DNA of 55,965 nt from Anaerolineae bacterium (GTDB lineage: Bacteria; Chloroflexota; Anaerolineae; Promineifilales; Promineifilaceae): NCBI GenBank assembly GCA_023384415.1, contig JAHDWJ010000013.1, forward strand, positions 1-55,965, given 5' to 3'. The position numbers and the translations under genes were made by a program. The notes under the pieces were generated by a model that was not told where the DNA came from, did not search any database, and worked only from the letters and a program-made list of their open reading frames with translations. Below, piece by piece: positions 7,602 through 15,628 of the stretch; the first letter of the stretch is position 1, and every line of letters begins with the position of its first letter.

Positions 7602-8447
7602 ATGGGTAAACGACGCAAACGACCGGAAACTTTTCCCCCGGCTACCTGGCGGTTACTAGAGAGTGGCCCGCTGGATGGCCCGACTAACCTGGCTTTGGAT
7701 GAAGCCATTTTGACTGCCGTGGCCAGCGGCGAAAGCCCTCCCACGCTGCGTATCTTCAACTTTACCTCTACAACCATTTCTTTAGGGTATGAGCAAGATT
7801 GGGATGGGCTGGATTGGGATATTTGTGAGCAGGAAGGCTGGCACATTGTGCGCCGGGCCAGTGATGGCCGGGCGATTATGCATCTTGATGATTGGAATTA
7901 TGCCCTCTATCTGCCGTTATTTGATCCCAGGGCACAAGGGGACGCGGCCGCAATCGCTCGCCGTTTTAATCTGGGGTTAGAATACGGCCTCATCACCCTG
8001 GGGTTAGACCCAACCCGGATGCAACCATTTTACCATGATACGGGACCGCCTGGTTTTGGCAGTTTTGATGGCCCTTCCCTTTACAACATCGTCGTCGGAC
8101 AGCAAGCCCTGGTGTCTGGAGCCCAATGGCGTTTAGAAACCGCCCTACTCTACCAGGGTACTCTCCCCCTCAGTAGTGATGTCACCCTGTTAAGCCAGGC
8201 CATGCTCTTTGATCTACCCGGTCAGCGCATTGCGGCCCAACTGCGTCTGGGGCGGCGAGCTATCAACCTCAACACCTGTTTGGGACAAAGCAAACCAGTG
8301 ACCGAAATTACGGCCGCCATGGTAGCCGGGTTAGGTGATGGTTTAGATTTAACCTTTGTGCCTGACAATTTGACCCCGACCGAGCAAATCCAGACCACCC
8401 AACTACGCCCTAAATATGCTGCGGAAGCGTGGACAAAGCGGGTTTGA
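7602..8447 (+). CDS. Lipoate-protein ligase A / octanoyltransferase-fold protein
   Basis: A 281-residue BPL/LplA-fold protein. The N-terminus GPTNLALDEAIL and the strand LRIFNFTSTTISLGYEQD are typical of the LplA/LipM family, which attaches or transfers lipoyl or octanoyl groups to carrier-protein lysines. Two usual signatures are altered: the RR-TGG-A-H motif reads VRRASDGRAIMHLDDWNYALY, and the conserved lysine block (GrKisGsAQ-like) reads GQQALVSGAQ, with no lysine. Enzymatic activity is therefore uncertain. The upstream frame is open but begins in a duplicated 15-bp sequence; the ATG at 7602 (MGKRRKRP) fits the family better. Confidence 0.75.
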   Translation: MGKRRKRPETFPPATWRLLESGPLDGPTNLALDEAILTAVASGESPPTLRIFNFTSTTISLGYEQDWDGLDWDICEQEGWHIVRRASDGRAIMHLDDWNYALYLPLFDPRAQGDAAAIARRFNLGLEYGLITLGLDPTRMQPFYHDTGPPGFGSFDGPSLYNIVVGQQALVSGAQWRLETALLYQGTLPLSSDVTLLSQAMLFDLPGQRIAAQLRLGRRAINLNTCLGQSKPVTEITAAMVAGLGDGLDLTFVPDNLTPTEQIQTTQLRPKYAAEAWTKRV

Positions 8448-8530
8448 TGGGCTGGAGATTGAGAGACAAGGAGAGGGGGAGACACGGGGGCTACCCACTC
8501 GCATACTCCCATACTCGCTCCCGGCTCACT
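8444..8530. repeat. Low-complexity intergenic repeat
   Basis: Purine-rich GAGATTGAGAGACAAGGAGAG-like and ACTCGCATACTCCCATACTCGC runs with a 7-8-bp period separate two convergent genes. Part of the window-wide family. Confidence 0.45.
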
Positions 8531-9254
8531 GCCCCGGCACAGGGGTCACAGTCACGACAACATACCCTTTGGGGACGGTGGGTACATAAGGTGGAGCGGG
8601 TGGGGGTGGGCCATCGGTAAAGATGACTTCGGTAAACCCCAGATTGGCCATAAAAGTACGCATATAAGCTTCAGCGTTTTGTTGGGCCAGAGCCACGATA
8701 CCAGCTTCGTGAGCGGCCGCGATAATTTCCACCTCAGCCGCCTGCCGTATTTGGGTTTCCAACTGGGGATCAGCACGAGTAAACAGGCCGGTATTCCGGT
8801 CGGCCACATAAGAACGGCTGTTGTCTAGCACCGGCAGCGGGAACACGTGGGCTGGGGGCAGATAAACCATAATCGTATCCGGATCAACTACCACCACATG
8901 GTGCGGCCGCATTTCTGCCAAATCAACCCCAGCGACAACTGTGCCATGAGCCACAAACAGCACCTTTTCACCAAAAGCCCCCCAGAGAATGTCTGAATTG
9001 CGTTCGGCGGTGATAATTTTGTCAAAAGACATAGAGACCGTCTCTAGCCGGGCCAGAGTATTCACCTGGGTAACAATCGTTACCGGGTCAGGCAGGATGA
9101 CCGGAGTGGCAACGACAAATAACCCTTGCACCAGCTCATTAATCGGCTGCATGATTGTTTCACTGGTCTTGTTGACTCCTGAAACAACGGTATAAACGGC
9201 AGCAGCGGCTACCACAAAAAAGATGATTAGAACGACATATAGCAGGTTACGCAT
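8526..9254 (-). CDS. DUF4230 domain membrane-anchored protein
   Basis: A 242-residue protein with one N-terminal membrane segment (about residues 5-25) and a DUF4230 domain. Family-typical pieces are LARLETVSMSFDKIITAER, VLFVAHGTVVAGVDLAEM, VYLPPAHVF and the late helical part QAAEVEIIAAAHEAGI with YMRTFMANLGF. DUF4230 proteins are presumed extracytoplasmic and of unknown function. The C-terminus is proline-rich with several VT repeats. It is convergent with the lipoate-ligase-like gene. Confidence 0.8.
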   Translation of the reverse strand: MRNLLYVVLIIFFVVAAAAVYTVVSGVNKTSETIMQPINELVQGLFVVATPVILPDPVTIVTQVNTLARLETVSMSFDKIITAERNSDILWGAFGEKVLFVAHGTVVAGVDLAEMRPHHVVVVDPDTIMVYLPPAHVFPLPVLDNSRSYVADRNTGLFTRADPQLETQIRQAAEVEIIAAAHEAGIVALAQQNAEAYMRTFMANLGFTEVIFTDGPPPPAPPYVPTVPKGYVVVTVTPVPGQ

Positions 9255-9277
9255 GAACGGTTACTCCTTGTTCTTCA

Positions 9278-9364
9278 AGATTGGTTCACCAAATTGGGCA
9301 ATTTGTAAGAATTGAACCAACCTGGTGTCACTTATTTTGCGTCTTCTTTTAATTGAACCAATCT
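9278..9364. repeat. Inverted-repeat element with AGATTGGTTCA ends
   Basis: An 11-bp perfect terminal inverted repeat: AGATTGGTTCA at 9278-9288 and TGAACCAATCT at 9354-9364. An internal ATTGAACCAAC and the palindromic AAATTGGGCAATTT lie between. AGATTGGTTCAA also occurs at 5744-5755 in the hisS promoter region. A small mobile or structured repeat is inferred. The rest of the 9255-9536 gap holds no gene I can support. Confidence 0.5.
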
Positions 9365-9536
9365 CTAATCAAATTGTCTAACTCCGATTCTCCCATTATC
9401 ATACGCCGTGATCAGACATCAGTTGCATTGGCGGCTTAGCCTTTCCAGACTGCGTACCTGAAATGATAACGACTTATTTAAGCAGACAGTCAATTGTGAG
9501 CCGGGTCACATTGGCAGCATAAAAAATGAATAAGAG

Positions 9537-9821
9537 ATGAAAGTTGCTACTTGTGTCATACAATTAAGTTTAGAAGGTGTTTTTTCATTGAAGGATAAGC
9601 GACGAATCGTGAAATCTATTCTGGCACGGCTGCCGCAACATTTCAACGTCGCGGCCGCAGAGGTAGATCATCACGACACCTGGCATATTGCTGGGATTGG
9701 TCTGGCGGCCATCGGCACTGACGCAGGCTACTTACACGGCCTATTAGAAAAAGCGGTCACCTGGATTGAAACCACCCGCCCTGACGTGCCTGTGATTGAT
9801 TATGAGATTGAGATTTTTTGA
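9537..9821 (+). CDS. DUF503 family protein
   Basis: A 94-residue protein matching the DUF503 (YlxP-like) family: MKVATCVIQLSLEGVFSLKDKRRIVKSILARL at the start, then FNVAAAEVDHHD and the C-terminal VIDYEIEIF. YlxP homologues sit near translation and ribosome-maturation genes in many bacteria; the function is not settled. A GCGGCCGC site encodes the AAA in FNVAAAEV. Start is the ATG at 9537. Confidence 0.88.
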   Translation: MKVATCVIQLSLEGVFSLKDKRRIVKSILARLPQHFNVAAAEVDHHDTWHIAGIGLAAIGTDAGYLHGLLEKAVTWIETTRPDVPVIDYEIEIF

Positions 9822-10033
9822 TTGGTGTTTGGCTGCGAATATTACGAATTAACACGAATTTTTTGTGGCCGGGGCCAATGGTTCCACGAGAAAGGCACAA
9901 ATCGTTTAAGAATCGTACTGTAGGCGGATTGCCAACGATGGCCGGGTTGAAGTATGGTAAAGGGAACTTTTACCGCGCCTGGAACGTACTTACTCATAAT
10001 TCAGTGCGCTTTCGATGATGGCAGGAAAGAATA
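9822..10033. other. Intergenic region with ACGAATTAACACGAATT-type repeat
   Basis: Near 9835-9860 there is ATTACGAATTAACACGAATT, a period-9-like simple repeat resembling CACGAATTGACACGAATT at 36496-36513. A 66-codon reading frame exists but has no family resemblance and I do not call it. Confidence 0.4.
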
Positions 10034-12460
10034 ATGAAACGAATATCAGCCGTACCCCTTACCCTTTTGTTGTTTTTACTGCTCACTCTGGCCCCGCTCG
10101 CGGCCGCGCAAGATGATCCTCTTCCCCCTGGCCTCAGCCTGAGCGTTACCGCCGGGATGGATAGCTTCTACAAAGAAGAACATTGGCTGCCCGTCCATAT
10201 CAACGTCGCCAACAACGGCCCTTCATTTGAAGGCACCCTGCTCATCCACCTGGGTAGCAGTAACAATGAACAAAATTACACCGCCCCCGTCTCCTTGCCT
10301 AACCAATCCAATAAACGAGTGACCCTTTACATCTCTACCCCTGGTCTGAGCAATCGGTTTACCATCCACTTGTTGAATGATAAAGGGGATCAAATCGCCC
10401 ACACACAAACCCAAACCTTACGCCGGGTAGCCGCCAATGATCTGTTATACGGCGTTCTTAGCCCCAATGGTGACAAATTGAGCTTTTTAGAGCGGGTGAA
10501 AGGCGGCCGCAGCGAAGCTAAGGTTGCCTTGTTAACCTTAGCCAATCTACCCGACACGGCCGTCGGCTGGGAAATGTTAGACATTCTCATCGTTCACGAT
10601 ACTGATTTGAGCCAGATGACTGCCGCCCAACAAGAAGCCCTGGACATCTGGATCAGTCAGGGGGGGCAGTTGGTCGTCGCTGGAGGCACAGGTTGGCAAA
10701 AAACCGTGACCCCCCTGGCGGATTATTTGCCGGTCACGGTAAACAGCAGCCAATCTATCAATGATTTACCAGGATTAGCCGCCCGCGCCGGTGAACCGTT
10801 CCGTGACCCTGGTCCTTATTTGCTCACCACCAGCAGCTTACGCAGCGGCGAGCTTTTGTGGCATGAAGATGGGATGCCTTTATTAGCCCGGCGAGAGTGG
10901 GGGCGCGGCCGCGTTTACTTCCTGGCCCTGGATCCCACTCTGGCTCCCCTGGTAGATTGGGCTGGGTCCCCTCTCATTTGGGATAACATAGCCGCCCAGG
11001 TGCCGCGCCTGCCCTTCTGGGCCGCTGGCTTTGGCAACAGCTACGCGGCCAGCAGAGCCGTCAAAAACATTCCCACCCTTACCCTACCATCCGCCTTTTT
11101 ACTTCTCTGCTTCATGGGATTTTATGTTTTACTCATCGGGCCAGTCAATTATTTGACCCTCAAACGACTCAAACGGCGAGAATGGGCCTGGATCAGCATC
11201 CCGGCCCTGATCATCTTGTTCACTGGCTGCGCTTACATCACCGGATTTGGTCTCAAGGGAAACAAAATCATTTTGCACCAAATGAATGTAGCTTATGGCC
11301 AGGCCAACAGCCCGGCTTTGCGCGTCAACTCCCTGGTTGCCCTCTATTCTCCCCGGCGAGCCAGCTATGATCTCCGTTTGCCTGGAGAAACAATGGTGCT
11401 GCCATTTACTCAAGGATTTAACCCTACCGGTATCGGCAGTGGTTGGAACGTCCAGGCGGTTGAGCGGGGAGTAGATCTCATTGTGCGTGGGGTGCGGGTA
11501 GATGTCAGTGATAGTGAGACCTTCATGGTTAAAAGTTATCAACCCTCGCCCCAAATTACCAGCAATGTTCAACTGATCCTGCGTGACGGTCAATATGAAC
11601 TGGTTGTCACCTTGCGCAATGATGGTCAGACCACGCTGAAAAATGCAGCTCTGCTCTACGGGAGTACTGTCCGTGGGTTGGGTGATTTGGCCCCAGGCCA
11701 GGAGAAAAGTTGGACCAGCCGACTCACGGCTAGCCAGGCCACCGCGGCTGGGGCAACCAGTTTCTCAGGCTATAGCTCCCCCATTCTGAATAATAATCAG
11801 GTTATTTTGGGCACCAACAACGTCAATAATGATCCGGTAGCTTACTCGCGGCGGCAGTTATTAGAAGCAATGCACCGCGATATTTACGGCAGCACGGGTT
11901 CAGTTAATCGAAACGTCCCTCTGGGGGTAGTGACGTTGATGGGATGGAGTGAGGAGCCACTGCTTAATCTGGCTGTATTGTCCCGGCGAGGGCAAGAGCA
12001 GGTGGCTTCTACCCTATACTTTTTGGAGCTGCCCATGAATCAAGTGCAGGTTAGCGGCCGTGACATCACCGTTCCCCTGTCTATGTTGTCCTGGGAAATT
12101 ATCGGTAACTCCGGGCAATATGGGTGGGACAACACCGGCATAGAGAATTTCACATTGCGTAATGGTTATATTGAATACGAGTTCCAACCGGCGCCTACCT
12201 TCACGGGTCTAAATGTTCATACCGTGCAGCTAACCCTTACCCGACAAGGTTCCTCTGGCAACATCCCCATCGTCAACGCCTGGAATTGGGAGCGTGAACA
12301 GTGGCAAGCATTAGCCATTGATAGTTGGGGAACCTTTGACATCGTGAACCCCGAACGATTCCTCGGTCCTGGCAACCGTATTCGTCTCCGCCTGGAAACA
12401 AGTAGTTTCGATATAGGCATTCGCCTGTTTCATCCTATCATCATAGGGAACATGGACTAA
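10034..12460 (+). CDS. Large exported membrane protein of MoxR/ABC cluster
   Basis: An 808-residue protein with a signal peptide (cleavage probably after LAAA, about residue 25), a beta-rich extracytoplasmic part, a class-I-glutaminase-like fold segment (DILIVHDTDLSQM and WISQGGQLVVAGG, about residues 185-228), two membrane segments (about 354-374 and 383-405) and a long C-terminal beta-rich part. I recognise the architecture, not a named function: similar proteins accompany ABC exporter, MoxR and DUF58 genes. The stop TAA lies 2 bp before the ATG of the ABC ATPase, implying cotranscription. The second half lacks GCGGCCGC sites. Confidence 0.7.
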   Translation: MKRISAVPLTLLLFLLLTLAPLAAAQDDPLPPGLSLSVTAGMDSFYKEEHWLPVHINVANNGPSFEGTLLIHLGSSNNEQNYTAPVSLPNQSNKRVTLYISTPGLSNRFTIHLLNDKGDQIAHTQTQTLRRVAANDLLYGVLSPNGDKLSFLERVKGGRSEAKVALLTLANLPDTAVGWEMLDILIVHDTDLSQMTAAQQEALDIWISQGGQLVVAGGTGWQKTVTPLADYLPVTVNSSQSINDLPGLAARAGEPFRDPGPYLLTTSSLRSGELLWHEDGMPLLARREWGRGRVYFLALDPTLAPLVDWAGSPLIWDNIAAQVPRLPFWAAGFGNSYAASRAVKNIPTLTLPSAFLLLCFMGFYVLLIGPVNYLTLKRLKRREWAWISIPALIILFTGCAYITGFGLKGNKIILHQMNVAYGQANSPALRVNSLVALYSPRRASYDLRLPGETMVLPFTQGFNPTGIGSGWNVQAVERGVDLIVRGVRVDVSDSETFMVKSYQPSPQITSNVQLILRDGQYELVVTLRNDGQTTLKNAALLYGSTVRGLGDLAPGQEKSWTSRLTASQATAAGATSFSGYSSPILNNNQVILGTNNVNNDPVAYSRRQLLEAMHRDIYGSTGSVNRNVPLGVVTLMGWSEEPLLNLAVLSRRGQEQVASTLYFLELPMNQVQVSGRDITVPLSMLSWEIIGNSGQYGWDNTGIENFTLRNGYIEYEFQPAPTFTGLNVHTVQLTLTRQGSSGNIPIVNAWNWEREQWQALAIDSWGTFDIVNPERFLGPGNRIRLRLETSSFDIGIRLFHPIIIGNMD

Positions 12461-12462
12461 GT

Positions 12463-13416
12463 ATGGCCACCATCATTGAAATCAACGGTCTAACCAAACG
12501 GTATGGCAAATTAACCGCCCTGAACAATCTTAACCTGAAAGTGGAAGAAGGGGCGGTAGTAGGGTTTATTGGCCCCAATGGGGCGGGCAAAACAACGACC
12601 ATGCGGATCCTCACCACCCTACTCCGTCCCACTAGCGGTGAGGCATACGTGGCTGGCTACTCTGTAGCCAAACAGCCCGACCAGGTACGCCGGGTCATCG
12701 GCTATATGCCCGACTTTTTCGGCGTGTATGAAGATATGAAAGTTTGGGAATATCTTGACTTTTTTGCCGCCTGTTACGGTGTTCCCACCCAGCAACGGGT
12801 GGGCATGATTGATGATTTGCTCTCATTGGTTGATTTGAACCATAAAAAAGAGGATTTTGTCGAAAGCCTGAGCCGAGGGATGAAGCAGCGGCTCTGCCTG
12901 GCCCGTACCCTGGCCCATGATCCCCAGGTGCTAATCCTGGATGAGCCAGCCAGCGGTCTGGACCCCCGTGCCCGAATTGAGATGCGGGAGCTGCTACGGG
13001 AATTGAAAACGCTGGGCAAAACCATCTTTTTCTCTTCCCACATCCTCTCCGAAGTGGCCGATATTTGCAGCAGTATCGCCATTTTAGAGGCAGGTAAACT
13101 TATCGCCCACGGCGATATTGAGGAAATGAAGAAACGACTGCGCTCCCATCGGCTGATTCAACTGCGGGTATTGGGGGAGACGGAACTGGTGCAAAAAATG
13201 TTGGTGGAATCGGGGCTGGTGCTGCAAATGATGGCGGGCAAGGAGTATGATTTACCGGAAGGAACGGTACGGTTTGATTTTAGCGGCAATGATCAGGAGT
13301 TAAGTCAGCTTCTTGGCCAGATGATGAAGGCGGATATCCCGATTGTCAGTTTTAGTGAAGAAACGGGCGACCTGGAAGATGTGTTTTTGCATGTGACTCA
13401 GGGGATTGTGCAGTGA
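12463..13416 (+). CDS. ABC transporter ATP-binding protein
   Basis: A 317-residue ATPase with Walker A GPNGAGKTTT (about residues 38-47), Q-loop region, signature SLSRGMKQRL, Walker B VLILDEPASGLDP and the switch histidine in FFSSHILSEV. The C-terminal extension of about 80 residues is typical of ABC-2 exporters of the CcmA/NatA type. It starts 2 bp after the 808-residue membrane protein gene and is followed by two permease genes, so it very likely energises them. Confidence 0.93.
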   Translation: MATIIEINGLTKRYGKLTALNNLNLKVEEGAVVGFIGPNGAGKTTTMRILTTLLRPTSGEAYVAGYSVAKQPDQVRRVIGYMPDFFGVYEDMKVWEYLDFFAACYGVPTQQRVGMIDDLLSLVDLNHKKEDFVESLSRGMKQRLCLARTLAHDPQVLILDEPASGLDPRARIEMRELLRELKTLGKTIFFSSHILSEVADICSSIAILEAGKLIAHGDIEEMKKRLRSHRLIQLRVLGETELVQKMLVESGLVLQMMAGKEYDLPEGTVRFDFSGNDQELSQLLGQMMKADIPIVSFSEETGDLEDVFLHVTQGIVQ

Positions 13417-13458
13417 GGGGAGAGTGATGAGGACTGAGGTATGAGGACTGAGGTATGC
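13417..13458. repeat. Heptanucleotide / 14-bp tandem repeat
   Basis: ATGAGGACTGAGGT is repeated twice in tandem (two 7-bp units ATGAGGA and CTGAGGT), then ATGC. It directly follows the ABC ATPase stop codon. Confidence 0.7.
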
Positions 13459-13516
13459 AACGAAGCCTGTCTGTTCACATAGTTGCTTGAATTGTTACAG
13501 TGTCTATAGGCGTTTT

Positions 13517-14479
13517 ATGAGTGAATCTTCTATTAAACCAGGCAGAATTGAGAAAGTTCGCGGCCGCGTCCGGCGATTCATCCAAAATCCGGTCATGATC
13601 AAAGAGTTACGTAGCCGGATGCGAGGCAATCGCGCCTTCACCATTTTAACCCTTTACCTGTTCGGTATGGTAGCTTTGATCAATGCCATTTATCTGCCCC
13701 TCTCCTACAGCATCCGTACCAGCGGTGGGGGCACCGCCGAGCAGAGCATTTTAGGGAAAGTCATCTTTGGCTTGATTGTGTTGGTACAGCTTGTCCTGGT
13801 CACCTTCATAGCCCCAGCCTTCACGGCCGGGGCCATCAGCAGCGAAAAGCAGAACCAGAGCTTTGATCTACTCCGCACCACCCTGCTCACTCCCCGTCAG
13901 TTGATTATCGGCAAGCTGGCTTCGGCGTTGAGCTATATCCTGCTGCTAATTCTGGCAGCCGTGCCTTTACAAAGTCTAGCCTTTGTTTTAGGTGGGGTTG
14001 CCATTTGGGAACTGCTTATAGCTGAGATGCTGATTATCGTCTCGGCAGTGGCTTTTGCCCTTATTGGCCTCTTTTTTTCTACCATTATGCGAACGACAGT
14101 TGGGGCAACAGTAGGTACGTATGCGGCCGCGCTCTTTCTCACCATCGGCATCCCGTTTATCATGCTCCTCTTCTCCATCATTCAATCCAGCTTCTATGGC
14201 TACAGAAGCAGTGCTGCTGGGCAAATAATCAATCAATATGGGCTAATGGCTCTAGTATCCTGGAACTTACCTGCCACGTTGATTATGAGCGAAGTCACTC
14301 TGCTAGAACATACCTCTTACTGGGGATTTTCTACCACTGTCTCTGTCTATGCCAGCGGGGTACCCGTCACCATTTGGTTGCCCTCGCCCTGGTATATCTA
14401 CCTTATCTGGTATACTTTACTGGCGGTGATCTTATATTTCGTTACTATCCACCGCATCGCCCGCGTACCAGAGCGTTAG
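13517..14479 (+). CDS. ABC-2 type permease (first paralogue)
   Basis: A 320-residue membrane protein with an N-terminal amphipathic segment NPVMIKELRSRMRGNRAF and about six membrane segments. The block ISSEKQNQSFDLLRTTLL is typical of ABC-2 permeases with the NatB/YhaP-like fold. I use the ATG at 13517 (MSESSIKPG), since earlier codons are not conserved in the paralogue. It is about 45% similar by eye to the next gene, indicating duplication, and both presumably form a heterodimer with the upstream ATPase. Confidence 0.85.
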   Translation: MSESSIKPGRIEKVRGRVRRFIQNPVMIKELRSRMRGNRAFTILTLYLFGMVALINAIYLPLSYSIRTSGGGTAEQSILGKVIFGLIVLVQLVLVTFIAPAFTAGAISSEKQNQSFDLLRTTLLTPRQLIIGKLASALSYILLLILAAVPLQSLAFVLGGVAIWELLIAEMLIIVSAVAFALIGLFFSTIMRTTVGATVGTYAAALFLTIGIPFIMLLFSIIQSSFYGYRSSAAGQIINQYGLMALVSWNLPATLIMSEVTLLEHTSYWGFSTTVSVYASGVPVTIWLPSPWYIYLIWYTLLAVILYFVTIHRIARVPER

Positions 14480-14559
14480 GGTCGTTAATAGTCTCCTGTC
14501 TCCAGTACAGCTTTACAGAAGTTCGAAATATGTTTTTATGTACGCTGCCGCTGAAGAGT

Positions 14560-14602
14560 CCTACTGCTAACTGCCCACTGATTACTGTTTACTGGTACCA
14601 GT
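14560..14602. repeat. Degenerate heptanucleotide repeat
   Basis: GCTAACT GCCCACT GATTACT GTTTACT GGTACC units, each ending in ACT, with a 7-bp period between the two permease genes. Confidence 0.6.
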
Positions 14603-14621
14603 CCCAATCTCTCAATCCCTC

Positions 14622-15551
14622 ATGTCCACAACCACAACTTCCCCACGCTTTACCTGGCTGAGACAGCTTGGGCAAAACCCGATGACCATTAAAGAGCTAC
14701 GGGGACGGATGCGCGGCCGCCGGGCGTTTGTCGTCCTCACCGTTTATTTACTCCTGGTATGTGGCCTGGTTGCCGTGTTGTATGCCGGATTCGCTCTAGG
14801 CAGCAATAATCGCAGCACCCAGATGGCGGCCACCGGTAAATCAATTTTCGTGTCCATTCTCACCATGCAATCATTTCTGGCCGTCTTTCTAAGCCCGGCC
14901 TTTACGGCAGCCAGCATCACCAGCGAAAAAGAACGGCAAACATATGATTTACTTCGCACCACCCTGCTCTCTCCCCGTGCCTTGATCACCGGCAAACTTG
15001 TATCTGCCTTAAGTTATATTTTCCTGCTCATATTAGCCACCGTTCCCTTACAAAGCCTCGCCTTTCTTCTTGGTGGCGTCGCTTTCATTGAGTTGTTCGT
15101 TTCCCAACTACTCCTTTTCATCTCCGCTCTGGCCTTTGGCCTGTTAGGGTTGTTTCTTTCCAGCCTGATGCGAACAACCGTCGCCGCTACCGTGAGCAGC
15201 TATGCCCTGGTTTTGTTCCTGGTTGTGGGGATACCGTTGCTGGCCCTTTTCACCTTGCCTTTTATCTCCATGATGATGTTCACCTCAGCAACTTCCCCAC
15301 CAGGCTGGGTGGCGGTTGTTTTAGTCTATGTGGCTCTGGCAATTGGCTCGCTCAATTTGCCGGCAACCCTCATTGCCAGCGACGTTTTCTTGACGGAATA
15401 TGATGCGATTTTTTATTATGTAGATACCATTGACCGGTACCGGGTCGTCATTTTCTCCCCCTGGTGGATCTACCTTCTGATCTACTTTACCTTTTCTTTG
15501 CTGCTTTATTGGGCTACCATCCGTCAGGTGAAACGGATTCCGAATGTGTAG
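14622..15551 (+). CDS. ABC-2 type permease (second paralogue)
   Basis: A 309-residue membrane protein closely parallel to the preceding permease: NPMTIKELRGRMRGRRAF near the start, ITSEKERQTYDLLRTTLLSP in the middle and LSYIFLLILATVPLQSLAF in a membrane segment. About six membrane segments. It lies in the same orientation, 142 bp after its paralogue, with a heptanucleotide repeat between. Together with the ATPase it should form one exporter of unknown substrate. Confidence 0.85.
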   Translation: MSTTTTSPRFTWLRQLGQNPMTIKELRGRMRGRRAFVVLTVYLLLVCGLVAVLYAGFALGSNNRSTQMAATGKSIFVSILTMQSFLAVFLSPAFTAASITSEKERQTYDLLRTTLLSPRALITGKLVSALSYIFLLILATVPLQSLAFLLGGVAFIELFVSQLLLFISALAFGLLGLFLSSLMRTTVAATVSSYALVLFLVVGIPLLALFTLPFISMMMFTSATSPPGWVAVVLVYVALAIGSLNLPATLIASDVFLTEYDAIFYYVDTIDRYRVVIFSPWWIYLLIYFTFSLLLYWATIRQVKRIPNV

Positions 15552-15575
15552 AATATGGTCGTTGAAAGGTTAGTC

Positions 15576-15620
15576 TGCACCAGAAGTCCAATTTATCAGA
15601 GAAGTTAGACTTCTGAAGAG
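15576..15620. repeat. Inverted repeat upstream of the Gly/Gln protein
   Basis: AGAAGTCCAA and TTAGACTTCT arms (one mismatch) separated by about 13 bp, in the 77-bp gap before the next start codon. It may act as a weak transcription terminator or an operator; no T-run follows. Confidence 0.4.
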
Positions 15621-15628
15621 ATGCGTTT

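Noticed and set aside
9818..10018. A 66-codon reading frame after the DUF503 gene
   Set aside because: No family resemblance, composition of intergenic simple repeats, and no ribosome binding site.
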